This document shows positions 24,597-34,682 of a stretch of 64,000 nucleotides of DNA, one piece after another (position 1 is the stretch's first letter; every line of letters starts with the position of its first letter). Below the pieces are notes generated by a model. The model was given only the letters and a program-made list of their open reading frames with translations, had not been told where the DNA came from and made no database searches. A program made the position numbers and the translations under genes. Source of the stretch: Janthinobacterium saanense. GTDB lineage: Bacteria > Pseudomonadota > Gammaproteobacteria > Burkholderiales > Burkholderiaceae_D. The stretch is taken from NCBI RefSeq assembly GCF_014200675.1, contig NZ_JACHCI010000003.1, positions 186,001 to 250,000 on the forward strand, given 5' to 3'.

Positions 24597-25559
24597 ATGC
24601 TGACTCTTCTCCATCTCCTCGAACATTACGGCGTGCTGATCGTTTTCGGTATCGTACTGGTGGAGCAGCTCGGCTTGCCGATTCCCGCCTTTCCCCTGCT
24701 GATCGTGGCCGGCGCGCTGGCCGTCGATGGCGATATGCATTTCGGCACCGTGCTGGCCGCAGCGCTGGCTGCCTGCCTGATCAGCGATTTCACCTGGTTC
24801 CGCGCGGGCCGTTATTTCGGCAAGCGCATCCTGCGTTTGCTCTGCCGTATCTCGCTGTCGCCCGATTATTGCGTCAGCCAGACGGAAGACAAGTTCAAGC
24901 GCTGGGGGCCGAAGGCGCTGGTGGTCTCCAAGTTCATTCCCGGGTTTAATACCATTGCTGCTCCCATGTCGGGCGCCATGGGTACCTCGCCCAAGCGTTT
25001 CTTTTTTTACGCCGGCTTGGGCGGCTTGTTGTGGTGCAGCACCGGCATCCTGCTTGGCGTGATTTTCCATGCCAGTGTGCAACAAGTGCTGGACTTGCTC
25101 AGTACCATGGGCGGCACCGCCTTGCTGGTGCTGGCGACCTTGCTGGGCATGTTCCTGCTCTATAAATACCTGGAGCGCCGGCGCTTCCGCCAAGCCTTGC
25201 AGATCGAACGCATCGGCATCGATGAATTGCTGGAATTGATAGAGCAGGGCGAAGAGCCGCTGATGGTCGATGCGCGCAGCGCCACGGCGCAGGCGCTGGA
25301 GCCTGCCGTACCCGGCGCAATGTTTTTCAATGGCAAGGAACCCGTGCCTGCCATGATCACGATGGACAAGGATAGGCACATCATCGTGTATTGCAGTTGC
25401 CCCAATGACGTGACGGCTGCCCAGGTGGCCAAGTTGCTGCACGAACACGGTTTCCACCGCGCCCGGCCTTTGCATGGTGGCCTCGATGCCTGGAATGCCG
25501 CATACCGCTCCGATTTGCCGGTGCCCTCCAGCCTGCTCAGCGAAGGTGTGCCTTCCTGA
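24597..25559 (+). CDS. DedA-family membrane protein fused to a rhodanese-like domain
   Basis: A 320-residue protein. Residues 1-200 form a DedA/SNARE-associated type membrane domain (LPIPAFPLLIVAGALA, FIPGFNTIAAPMSGAMG, several helices), a family linked to phospholipid flipping and envelope homeostasis. Residues 205-305 form a rhodanese-like domain (LMVDARS, then IVYCSCPNDVTAA and LHGGLDAWN) with Cys266 in the active-loop position and Cys268 beside it. The fused domain faces the cytoplasm if the DedA topology is standard. A TAAAAT-type -10 lies only about seven bases before the ATG, so the message may have almost no leader. I know of such fusions in Burkholderiales; their function is not settled. 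Confidence 0.9.
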   Translation: MLTLLHLLEHYGVLIVFGIVLVEQLGLPIPAFPLLIVAGALAVDGDMHFGTVLAAALAACLISDFTWFRAGRYFGKRILRLLCRISLSPDYCVSQTEDKFKRWGPKALVVSKFIPGFNTIAAPMSGAMGTSPKRFFFYAGLGGLLWCSTGILLGVIFHASVQQVLDLLSTMGGTALLVLATLLGMFLLYKYLERRRFRQALQIERIGIDELLELIEQGEEPLMVDARSATAQALEPAVPGAMFFNGKEPVPAMITMDKDRHIIVYCSCPNDVTAAQVAKLLHEHGFHRARPLHGGLDAWNAAYRSDLPVPSSLLSEGVPS

Positions 25560-25923
25560 ACTCTCCGTTTTATCGCGTAAAAATTCGGTAGTAATAATAC
25601 GAAAACCAGGTCGCCAAGGCCACGGAAAAGCCTGCCGCTATGTGCCCGGGGTGTGCAAGTCAGCGCCGTCATGCAGACAATTTTCTCCATCTTTACACAG
25701 TGATTTCTGCTGCTGTGCAACATGATAATCTGGCGTGTGGCGATAGTGTGCGCTCACAACAAAGCGTAATTATTAAATAACTTATTTCAGTAATGTTGCA
25801 TTTGGAGTGGAACTACCAACAAATGCCAGATTTGATGTACTTAAACTACAAACTTTGCTTGCATCGAAGCTCGTTCATCCTTTAAGCTTGGCGTCCCATG
25901 GGTCCCATTTCAACATTAAAATC
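25560..25923. other. Leader region upstream of glucokinase with a possible small upstream frame
   Basis: No clear gene in 364 bases. A 20-codon frame at 25823-25885 ([20 protein letters not shown]) begins 14 bases after TTGGAG and ends 38 bases before the glk start. It could be an upstream regulatory frame, but nothing confirms translation. An in-frame GTG at 25807 would extend glucokinase by 39 residues that have no counterpart in the family, so I reject it as the start. Confidence 0.35.
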
Positions 25924-26943
25924 ATGAGCGCATCGTCTTCTCCTGCACTGCAATCTTCCGCTTTTGCCGATGGTCCACGCCTGTTGGCCGACGTGGGCGG
26001 CACGAATGCCCGTTTCGCCCTGGAATTGTCTCCTGGCAACATCACCCTGGTGGAAGTGTTGCCCTGCGCCGATTACCCCAGTTTGACCGCTGCCCTGCAA
26101 GCCTATCTGGCCTTGCCAGCCGTGGCCGCTGCCGGTGGAGCGGCGGTGCGCCACGCCGCGATCGACATCGCCAACCCGGTCGATGGCGATTTCCTCAGCA
26201 TGACGAATCATCACTGGTCCTTCTCGATCAGCGCCATGCGCGCCGAGTGCGGTTTCGTGACCCTGGACGTAGTCAATGATTTTACGGCTCTGGCGCGCGC
26301 CTTGCCGCTGTTGTCGAATGAAGAGAAACATCAGGTCGGCACAGGGTCGGCCCGCCAGAATACGGCGATTGGCCTGATCGGCGCCGGCACCGGCCTGGGC
26401 GTATCGGGCCTGATCCCTGCGCATGGCAGCTGGGTTGCCCTGCAAAGCGAAGGCGGCCATGTCAATTTCGCGCCATCGAATGAAGTGGAAGTGGCGATCC
26501 TGCAATATGCCTGGCGTGAATTCGAACATGTCTCGGCCGAGCGCTTGTTGTCTGGCGATGGCCTGGAACTGATTTACCGCGCGCTGGCCGACCGTGCTGG
26601 CGTGTCATCGGAAGGCTTGAGCGCGGCGGAAATCACGCGCCGCGCGCTGTCGGGCGAATCGCTGCTGTGCGACGAGGCCATCGAAGCGTTTTGCTGCGTG
26701 CTCGGTTCGATGGCGGCCAATGTCGCCGTCACCCTGGGCGCGCTGGGCGGCATTTATATCGGCGGCGGCATCGTGCCACGCCTGGGCGAGCGCTTCGACC
26801 GTTCGGGTTTCCGCGCCCGTTTTGAAAGCAAGGGACGTTTTACCAATTATGTCTCGCAAATCCCGACCTTCGTGATTACTGCGCAATATCCTGCTTTCCT
26901 GGGTGTTTCGGCCATTCTGTCGGAAAAACTCGGCACGCAATAA
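25924..26943 (+). CDS. glk: Glucokinase
   Basis: A 339-residue ROK-independent (E. coli Glk-like) glucokinase, which phosphorylates glucose with ATP in the cytoplasm to give glucose 6-phosphate. The phosphate-binding loop is ADVGGTNAR (residues 22-30). The sugar site shows [17 protein letters not shown] with the catalytic Asp, GAGTGLG and [10 protein letters not shown]. The adenosine region is [10 protein letters not shown], and the C-terminal block [12 protein letters not shown] is typical. I chose ATG 25924 because the family starts there, though no strong ribosome site precedes it. It stands alone, and its stop is two bases from the stop of the convergent amine oxidase gene. Confidence 0.96.
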   Translation: MSASSSPALQSSAFADGPRLLADVGGTNARFALELSPGNITLVEVLPCADYPSLTAALQAYLALPAVAAAGGAAVRHAAIDIANPVDGDFLSMTNHHWSFSISAMRAECGFVTLDVVNDFTALARALPLLSNEEKHQVGTGSARQNTAIGLIGAGTGLGVSGLIPAHGSWVALQSEGGHVNFAPSNEVEVAILQYAWREFEHVSAERLLSGDGLELIYRALADRAGVSSEGLSAAEITRRALSGESLLCDEAIEAFCCVLGSMAANVAVTLGALGGIYIGGGIVPRLGERFDRSGFRARFESKGRFTNYVSQIPTFVITAQYPAFLGVSAILSEKLGTQ

Positions 26944-26945
26944 GC

Positions 26946-28337
26946 TCAGCCGTAGATCCGCCGCGCTTCGCGCCAGCCTGACAGCAGGGCGCCGTGGACG
27001 GTGCCGCTGTAATCGTTGTGGGTGGCTTCTCCTGCGAAATACAGCTTGTGCTGAATTGGCGCCGCCAATTTCTTGCGGTCATCGGGTAGCGCATCGACTC
27101 CAGGGAAGGAGTAGCTTCCGCGCGCGTAGGGATCGGCCGCCCAGCGCGTGATGTGCCAGCTTTCCGCTTGCATGGCGGCGCTGCCATAGATGCTGCGCAA
27201 TTGCTGCATCGCGCTGGCCACGATGGCTTCATCCTGCATGCCTTCCAATAAGCGCGCCGCGTTGCCGCCATTTAAGGCGCACAATATCGGCTGGCCCGTC
27301 ACGCGCTCCAGTGCATACCAGTTCGACCAGATACCCTGTTTGGTATCGAGTTGCGTGATGATGTCGCTGGCATCCCAGAAGACCTTGGGGAAGCGCAGAT
27401 ACAGTTTGTCGTAGACGCCCATGCCGAGGCGGGCGATGGCGCCGGTTTTTTCTGCTGGCAGTGCCGGCGTGAAGACCAGCTTGCCTTCCTTGAGCACGCC
27501 GAGCGGCAAGCTGACGATGACCTTGTCCGCGCTGAGCACGCCCTGGCTGGTGTGCACCTGGACTGCGGGGCCGCGATAGTCGATGTGTTCGACGACATGG
27601 CTGGTCAGGATGGTAAGTCCTTGCGCCAGGCGCTCGACCAGCTGGCCATATCCGCCTGGAAACACCACTTCGCGCCCGCCGAAACCCGACCCCTCTTGCA
27701 GCGCCCATGCCGCGATCTCATCGACGCTGGCGCCGTAGTCGTCTTCCACATTGCGGCTGAATAATTCAAAGGCGGCGGTTTTCCGGCCGGCCGGCAAGGC
27801 GCTGTCTTGCAAGGCCTGGCGCAGCGCATCGTGCATGGAGAGCGGGGTGCCGGCTTTTTTTTCCGCGATGCTGGCCATGCGGTCGGCGAGCTGGTCCTGG
27901 TCGGCAGCAAGTTGCCGGCGCCACGCCGCTGTCACGGGCGCGCCGTCAGCGTCATACAAGCGGCTTTCAGCGAGGTTGTTACTGAGCGTACCCGCATCGT
28001 AGACGGTGGTCGGGATGTCCAGCTGCCGGGCCAGCGCCGCCACCGGGTTGTTGTGCACGCCATGTATCCATGAAGCGCCCAGGTCGACCGGCGCGTCGGG
28101 CCAGCTGCGGTCGGTCCAGATGCGCCCGCCCAGCCGTTGGCGAGCTTCGATCATGGTGACGCGGCAACCGGCGCGCTGCAAACGCTGCGCTGCAGCGATG
28201 CCGGCGATCCCGGCGCCGATCACGATCACGGACGGCATGGGGCGGCTGGGCCGCGCGGTGGCGATGGATGGCGCGAGCGCTGCGGCGATGGTGGCGAGAG
28301 AACGGCGCAGCAGGCTGCGGCGGTACAGGGACGGCAT
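26946..28337 (-). CDS. FAD-dependent amine oxidase (polyamine/monoamine oxidase type), exported
   Basis: A 463-residue flavoprotein. VIVIGAGIAGIAAA near residues 36-49 is the FAD dinucleotide fold, followed by EARQRLGGRIWTD. The C-terminal FAD motif is LYFAGEATHNDYSGTVHGALLSG. Together these mark flavin-containing amine oxidases, which oxidise amines to aldehyde, ammonia and peroxide. The start at 28337 follows AAGGAG at ideal spacing. The N-terminus (YRRSLLRRSLATIAAALAP) has paired arginines before a hydrophobic stretch and may be a Tat signal, fitting export of a folded flavoprotein. It is divergent from a TetR regulator with two operators between them. Substrate unknown; polyamines are plausible. 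Confidence 0.92.
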   Translation of the reverse strand: MPSLYRRSLLRRSLATIAAALAPSIATARPSRPMPSVIVIGAGIAGIAAAQRLQRAGCRVTMIEARQRLGGRIWTDRSWPDAPVDLGASWIHGVHNNPVAALARQLDIPTTVYDAGTLSNNLAESRLYDADGAPVTAAWRRQLAADQDQLADRMASIAEKKAGTPLSMHDALRQALQDSALPAGRKTAAFELFSRNVEDDYGASVDEIAAWALQEGSGFGGREVVFPGGYGQLVERLAQGLTILTSHVVEHIDYRGPAVQVHTSQGVLSADKVIVSLPLGVLKEGKLVFTPALPAEKTGAIARLGMGVYDKLYLRFPKVFWDASDIITQLDTKQGIWSNWYALERVTGQPILCALNGGNAARLLEGMQDEAIVASAMQQLRSIYGSAAMQAESWHITRWAADPYARGSYSFPGVDALPDDRKKLAAPIQHKLYFAGEATHNDYSGTVHGALLSGWREARRIYG

Positions 28338-28370
28338 GGTAAACTCCTTGATTACATTGAAATGCCTAAT

Positions 28371-28386
28371 GGTACATAAATGTACC
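28371..28386. promoter_or_regulatory. Operator palindrome 1 between amine oxidase and TetR genes
   Basis: GGTACATAAATGTACC is a perfect inverted repeat (seven-base arms, two-base centre) in the 81-base divergent gap, 34 bases from the oxidase start and 33 from the regulator start. Its place and symmetry suit the TetR protein encoded next to it. Confidence 0.7.
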
Positions 28387-28392
28387 ACAATG

Positions 28393-28404
28393 AGCATAAA
28401 TGCT
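28393..28404. promoter_or_regulatory. Operator palindrome 2 between amine oxidase and TetR genes
   Basis: AGCATAAATGCT, an inverted repeat with the same CATAAATG core as operator 1, 22 bases centre to centre downstream. Two sites about two helical turns apart are common for TetR-family autoregulation. Confidence 0.6.
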
Positions 28405-28418
28405 TCATATGGAGTGCC

Positions 28419-28991
28419 ATGTCAAGAACGTCTGAAAATATTCTGGATGCGGCCGCGATGGTTTTGTCGCGTGACCGCAGTGCATCGATACAGCACATTG
28501 CCAAGGCGGCCGGCGTCAGCCGAACCACCTTGGCGCGCTACTTTGCTACCCGCGAACTATTGATCGCCGCGCTGGTCGGGCGGGTGCTGGGCGAGGCCTT
28601 GTCGATGCTCGACGCCGCCGGGCTGGAGGAAGACCCGGTCGATGTGGCCTTCACTGCGCTCGCCAGGCATTACCGGGCTATCGGGCAAGTATGGGGTTTG
28701 GGATATGGGCTCGGCTATAGCTGGCTGCATCTGGTGGAGCTGGTGCCGGGCATGGATGCGGCGGTCGATAAAATCGAACAGCGCCTGCATGCCTTTTTTG
28801 AGCGCGGCCAGGTGCAGGGCGTGTTTCGCCAGGACCTGCCGGCGCAATGGTTGGTCGGCGCCTTGCAGGGGCTGGCGGAAACCACCTCCGATCTGATCGC
28901 CGACGAAGCGATGGGCGCGCGCCAGGGAGCCGATTTTCTGCTGGCCATGTTTTTGAATGGCGCCAGCGCCAGGGCTGGGCTGGCGCGCTAG
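28419..28991 (+). CDS. TetR-family transcriptional regulator
   Basis: A 190-residue TetR-type repressor. The N-terminal helix-turn-helix is about residues 5-50 (ILDAAAMVLSRDRSASIQHIAKAAGVSRTTLARYFATRELLIAAL), and the helical ligand-binding domain follows. GGAG sits five bases before ATG 28419. The palindromes at 28371-28404 in the divergent gap are its likely operators, so it probably represses itself and the amine oxidase until an amine or related inducer binds. The inducer is not known. Confidence 0.92.
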   Translation: MSRTSENILDAAAMVLSRDRSASIQHIAKAAGVSRTTLARYFATRELLIAALVGRVLGEALSMLDAAGLEEDPVDVAFTALARHYRAIGQVWGLGYGLGYSWLHLVELVPGMDAAVDKIEQRLHAFFERGQVQGVFRQDLPAQWLVGALQGLAETTSDLIADEAMGARQGADFLLAMFLNGASARAGLAR

Positions 28992-29024
28992 CCGGGCGGC
29001 TTGTCTGTTTTTCGCATCGCGGTC

Positions 29025-29065
29025 GGGTAAAACGCGTGTTTTACCCGGTTTTACGCTTTTCCTCT
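29025..29065 (+). terminator. Terminator of the TetR regulator gene
   Basis: GGGTAAAAC (29025-29033) and GTTTTACCC (29038-29046) pair perfectly around GCGT. A T-rich stretch follows within about 20 bases. The rest of the 28992-29420 gap shows no gene. Confidence 0.65.
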
Positions 29066-29335
29066 TTTTATCAGGTACAATTGGCATCGTTGGATGAAAC
29101 GACGACTGTCGCTCAATTGCCCGGCTGAGGATTACGCCGCTGATGTAGCGATTGCTCCGGATTACGTTTCAGCGCTGGTTATTTAATTGGTTAATTAAGA
29201 CCGGCACCATGGATGGCGGGACGTTCACCGCATCCGCATGACTCCCGCTTTGCGCGCATCGGCCAAGGCGTCGGAAAAAACAGCCTCAACTTGTAACCCA
29301 GCATGGCGTCATTACCGATGTCCGCCCTGTCTTAT

Positions 29336-29359
29336 GTTACGTTGAATTGTTACGTTGAA
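29336..29359 (+). repeat. Direct repeat GTTACGTTGAA x2 upstream of scpB
   Basis: GTTACGTTGAA occurs at 29336-29346 and 29349-29359, a 13-base period, 62 bases before the scpB start. It may be a protein-binding site or chance; nothing else distinguishes these. Confidence 0.5.
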
Positions 29360-29420
29360 ATGAACGTTTTGATTTCTTTCTCTGCATACGAATTGCAACA
29401 CATATCCGCACAGAACTGCT

Positions 29421-30221
29421 ATGAATACAATTGAGGCTAAAAAAGTCCTCGAAACCGCATTGCTGTGCGCTCGTGAAGCGTTGACGATCCATAGCCTGAA
29501 AAAGCTGTTCGTCGATGCAGACGAGAATGGCCGCGTGCGCGGTGTCGGCGTCGGCGCCGATACCATCAAGCAGTTGCTCGAAGAGTTGCGCCAGGAGTGG
29601 GAAGGCCGCGGCATCGAGGTGGTTAGCCTGGCGTCGGGCTGGCGTTTTCAAAGCCGGCCGGAAATGAAGATGTATCTCGATCGTTTGACGCCAGAGCGTC
29701 CGCCCAAGTATTCGCGGGCGACCCTGGAAACCCTGGCCATCATTGCCTATCGCCAGCCCGTAACGCGCGGCGATATCGAGGAAATTCGCGGCGTGGCCGT
29801 CAATTCCCAAACGATCAAGATGCTGGAAGACCGCGGCTGGGTCGATGCGATCGGCTACCGCGACGTGGTGGGACGGCCAGCCTTGCTGGCGACCACCAGG
29901 CAATTTTTGGATGATCTGGGCTTGAGCTCGCTGTCCCAGCTGCCGCCCTTGCAGCAAATCAGCGAGATGCAGGGGAACGGAATGGAAGCCCTGGAAGCGG
30001 CCCTGCAAGAAAATTTTGATAAAGCAAAGAATGACGCAACGGATGACGTTGCACAACAGCTTGGTGCAGGTAGCAATGCCGCTGTAACTGAAGTGACAGC
30101 AAGCCCTGATGCCGGCCCCGATGCTTCGCCCCTGGATGAAGCCTACACTCACGACCCTGCGCCAGAACTAACGGTTGACGCTGCGCCAGGTCAGCACAGC
30201 CAAGAAACGAATAATGAATAA
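29421..30221 (+). CDS. scpB: Chromosome segregation and condensation protein ScpB
   Basis: ScpB is the winged-helix kleisin partner that, with ScpA and SMC, forms the bacterial condensin used in chromosome folding and segregation. The 266-residue product shows the family pattern: [16 protein letters not shown] at the start, then [47 protein letters not shown], the strongest ScpB signature, and RPALLATT. The last 80 or so residues are an acidic Ala-rich tail. The stop overlaps the start of rluB by eight bases (ATGAATAA), so the two are translationally coupled. This scpB-rluB pairing is common in bacteria. Confidence 0.96.
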   Translation: MNTIEAKKVLETALLCAREALTIHSLKKLFVDADENGRVRGVGVGADTIKQLLEELRQEWEGRGIEVVSLASGWRFQSRPEMKMYLDRLTPERPPKYSRATLETLAIIAYRQPVTRGDIEEIRGVAVNSQTIKMLEDRGWVDAIGYRDVVGRPALLATTRQFLDDLGLSSLSQLPPLQQISEMQGNGMEALEAALQENFDKAKNDATDDVAQQLGAGSNAAVTEVTASPDAGPDASPLDEAYTHDPAPELTVDAAPGQHSQETNNE

Positions 30222-32238
30222 TCCGAATACTCCCGAGACAAATACCGCCAGCGACGACATCGTCGCCAAGCCCAAGCGCCGCACCAAGGCTCAGATAGAA
30301 GCCGATGCAGCCGCTGCCAGCACCGCCAGCCCGGCGGCAGATGCTGCCGCCAAACCAAAACGCCGCAGCAAAGCCGATGTGGCCGCCGATGCGCCCGTCG
30401 CTGCCGTAGACGCCGAAGCGGCGCCAGTGGTCAAGAAAACCCGTGCCAAGCCAGCCGCCAAGGGCCTCGTCGCTGCTGCCGAAGCGGCCGCCGATGCCGT
30501 CGCGGCGCCAGCGCCTGCAGCGCGTCCGCCACGCGCCCGCGCCGCCGTCAAGGCGGCTGTTGAGTCCGTTGAGACTGTTGCTGACGAAACCACTGCAGCG
30601 CGCCAGCCGCGCGGACCGCGCCAGATGCGTGGCGTGCAAGCCGAGCGCGCATTGCGCCAGCCGCCGCGTGAAACCGTGGAAGCCGCGCCTGCGCCAGCCG
30701 AGCCCGTCGCTGAGCAAGTTGACGCCGACGGCAATCCGCGCCAGCAGCGCGCCCAGCGCAACGATTTGCCGGGCACGGGCAAGAATGCCGGCAAGAGCCG
30801 TAAAAAAGGCAAGGGCCGCCAGGCTGCGCCAGGCAAGCTCAATGAAGCCGACGCGGTGTTCTCGTTTGTTACTTCCGACGCTTTCGACAGCGAAGAAGGC
30901 GGCACGGGCCGCATACAAAAGGCGGCCGTGCGCCGCGACCTGACCTCCGAGGACGATGCGCCGAAGCTGCACAAAGTGCTGGCCGAAGCCGGTCTCGGTT
31001 CGCGCCGCGACATGGAAGACCTGATCATTTCGGGCCGTGTTTCCGTCAATGGCGAGCCGGCCCATATCGGCCAGCGCATCTTGCCGACCGACCATGTGCG
31101 TATCAATGGCAAGCTGATCCAGCGCCGCGTCAGCAAGAAGCCGCCACGCGTGCTGGTGTACCACAAGCCGGCCGGAGAAATCGTCAGCCACAACGACCCG
31201 GATGGCCGTCCTTCCGTGTTCGACCGCTTGCCGACCATGAAGGCAGGCAAATGGCTGGCCGTGGGCCGTCTGGACTTTAATACCGAAGGTTTGCTGCTGT
31301 TTACGACTTCCGGTGATCTGGCCAACCGTTTGATGCACCCGCGCTATGGCATTGACCGCGAGTACGCCGTGCGTACCCTGGGCGAGCTGGAAGAGGGCAT
31401 GCGCCAGAAACTGCTGGCCGGCGTCGAGCTGGAAGATGGCCTGGCACAATTCTCGAAGATCGCTGATGGCGGCGGCGAAGGCATCAACAAGTGGTACCGC
31501 GTGGTGATCGGCGAAGGCCGTAACCGCGAAGTGCGCCGCATGTTCGAAGCAATCGGCCTGACCGTCTCGCGCCTGATCCGTACCCGTTACGGTGCGATGG
31601 TCTTGCCGAGCGGCCTGAAACGTGGCCGCTGGGAAGAGATGGATGAAAATACCGTGCGCGACCTGCTGACCGCCTACGGGATTGAAAAGAAAATGCCGGC
31701 TTCCGGTGATCCGCGCGCCGCTGGCGCCGCCAAGGGCCGCGAAACGCGCAAGGCTGCCCGTGATGACGAGCCGAATGGCAATCGCATCGATGTGAGTAAC
31801 CGCAACGCCGATCCTTTCCCGGTCGCGCCGCGCCGTGGCCAGCCGCAAGGCCAGTTTGCCCGTCCGCAAGGCCAGGGTCGCCCAGGCGGCAGCGCACGTC
31901 CCGGCGAAAGCCGTGGTCCGGGCCGTGGCCAGCCACAAGGTCCGTTCCAGGGTGCGCCTCGCTCGTCGGCATCGTTCGATGGCCAGCCGCAAGGCCAGGG
32001 TCGTCCGCCGCGCGCAGCCGGCCAGGGTCAAGGCCAGGGCCAGGGACGTCCGGGTGGCGAAGGCCGCGCGCCGCAGCGTGCTCCGCGTCAGCCTGATCCA
32101 CTGCAAACGACGTTCGGCTTTGCCAATTCGGCGCCGCGCCGCAATGGTGGCGGTGCTGGCGGTGGCGCCGGCCAGGTGCGTTCCGGTGGTCAGCCGCGTG
32201 GTGGCATGGATGGCATGCCGCGCCGCCGCAAAGGCTGA
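30214..32238 (+). CDS. rluB: 23S rRNA pseudouridine synthase (RluB type) with long low-complexity tails
   Basis: RluB converts a uridine in 23S rRNA helix 89 (2605 in E. coli) to pseudouridine. ATG 30214 gives 674 residues, about twice the E. coli length. Residues 1-245 are a Lys/Ala/Arg-rich extension. An S4 RNA-binding domain starts near 251 ([21 protein letters not shown]). The catalytic domain has [14 protein letters not shown] with Asp354 as nucleophile, [16 protein letters not shown] and [14 protein letters not shown]. After about 500 comes a Gly/Arg/Gln/Pro-rich tail with repeated GQPQGQ units. Such basic tails are known in betaproteobacterial relatives and probably aid RNA or ribosome binding. 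The in-frame TTG at 30175 is not used, as it lies deep in scpB. Confidence 0.95.
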   Translation: MNNPNTPETNTASDDIVAKPKRRTKAQIEADAAAASTASPAADAAAKPKRRSKADVAADAPVAAVDAEAAPVVKKTRAKPAAKGLVAAAEAAADAVAAPAPAARPPRARAAVKAAVESVETVADETTAARQPRGPRQMRGVQAERALRQPPRETVEAAPAPAEPVAEQVDADGNPRQQRAQRNDLPGTGKNAGKSRKKGKGRQAAPGKLNEADAVFSFVTSDAFDSEEGGTGRIQKAAVRRDLTSEDDAPKLHKVLAEAGLGSRRDMEDLIISGRVSVNGEPAHIGQRILPTDHVRINGKLIQRRVSKKPPRVLVYHKPAGEIVSHNDPDGRPSVFDRLPTMKAGKWLAVGRLDFNTEGLLLFTTSGDLANRLMHPRYGIDREYAVRTLGELEEGMRQKLLAGVELEDGLAQFSKIADGGGEGINKWYRVVIGEGRNREVRRMFEAIGLTVSRLIRTRYGAMVLPSGLKRGRWEEMDENTVRDLLTAYGIEKKMPASGDPRAAGAAKGRETRKAARDDEPNGNRIDVSNRNADPFPVAPRRGQPQGQFARPQGQGRPGGSARPGESRGPGRGQPQGPFQGAPRSSASFDGQPQGQGRPPRAAGQGQGQGQGRPGGEGRAPQRAPRQPDPLQTTFGFANSAPRRNGGGAGGGAGQVRSGGQPRGGMDGMPRRRKG

Positions 32239-32256
32239 TCGGGATACGCTAGTCGT

Positions 32257-32280
32257 GCATCCGGTTTCTGTGCCGGATGC
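32257..32280 (+). terminator. Hairpin after rluB
   Basis: GCATCCGG and CCGGATGC pair perfectly around an eight-base loop, 19 bases after the rluB stop. There is no T run, so it is either a weak terminator or a 3'-end stabiliser. Confidence 0.5.
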
Positions 32281-32333
32281 GCAATTCTTGTGGCTGAGAC
32301 TGTTGTAAGCAGGGCCACGCCTGTCGTGCGGCA

Positions 32334-32362
32334 TTGCGGCGCAGTTAATAAGAGGTTATAAT
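32334..32362 (+). promoter_or_regulatory. Promoter of the rimP-nusA-infB-rbfA-truB operon
   Basis: A perfect -10 box TATAAT (32357-32362) with TTGCGG (32334-32339) 17 bases upstream. The start site would be near 32369, giving a leader of about 215 bases before rimP. Confidence 0.65.
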
Positions 32363-32412
32363 CTGCAGCCTAATAAAAGTTCTCCGCAGGGTAGTTTGGT
32401 GGGGAGTGCTTT

Positions 32413-32462
32413 CATCTGGTTGGGGAAATACAAGAAGATGGGCAGATGCCCATTTTTTTTTT
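32413..32462 (+). terminator. Attenuator-like terminator in the rimP-nusA leader
   Basis: ATGGGC (32438-32443), loop AGAT, GCCCAT (32448-32453), then ten T: a clear intrinsic terminator lying 120 bases before the rimP start, inside the operon leader. CATCTG at 32413-32418 can pair with CAGATG at 32443-32448, which would disrupt the terminator. In E. coli the nusA operon leader also holds terminators and NusA controls its own operon, so feedback control of read-through is a reasonable inference. Confidence 0.7.
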
Positions 32463-32585
32463 GTTGAACCGTTTGTAATGGCTCCGCGAGGGGCCATAAA
32501 TGACTTGAACGTGTTTTTTTGCATGCCGCCAGCGCCGAAAAGGATGTTGCGATGCAAAAAACAGGCCTTATTTCTGGAGAATTTC

Positions 32586-34636
<2,051 letters not shown>

Positions 34637-34682
34637 TTTGAGTATCTTTATCATCTCCGCGACACATAGAAAAGAGGACTGA

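Noticed and set aside
25807-25923. GTG start giving a 378-residue glucokinase
   Set aside because: The extra 39 residues have no counterpart in the family, and ATG 25924 places the DVGGTN motif normally.
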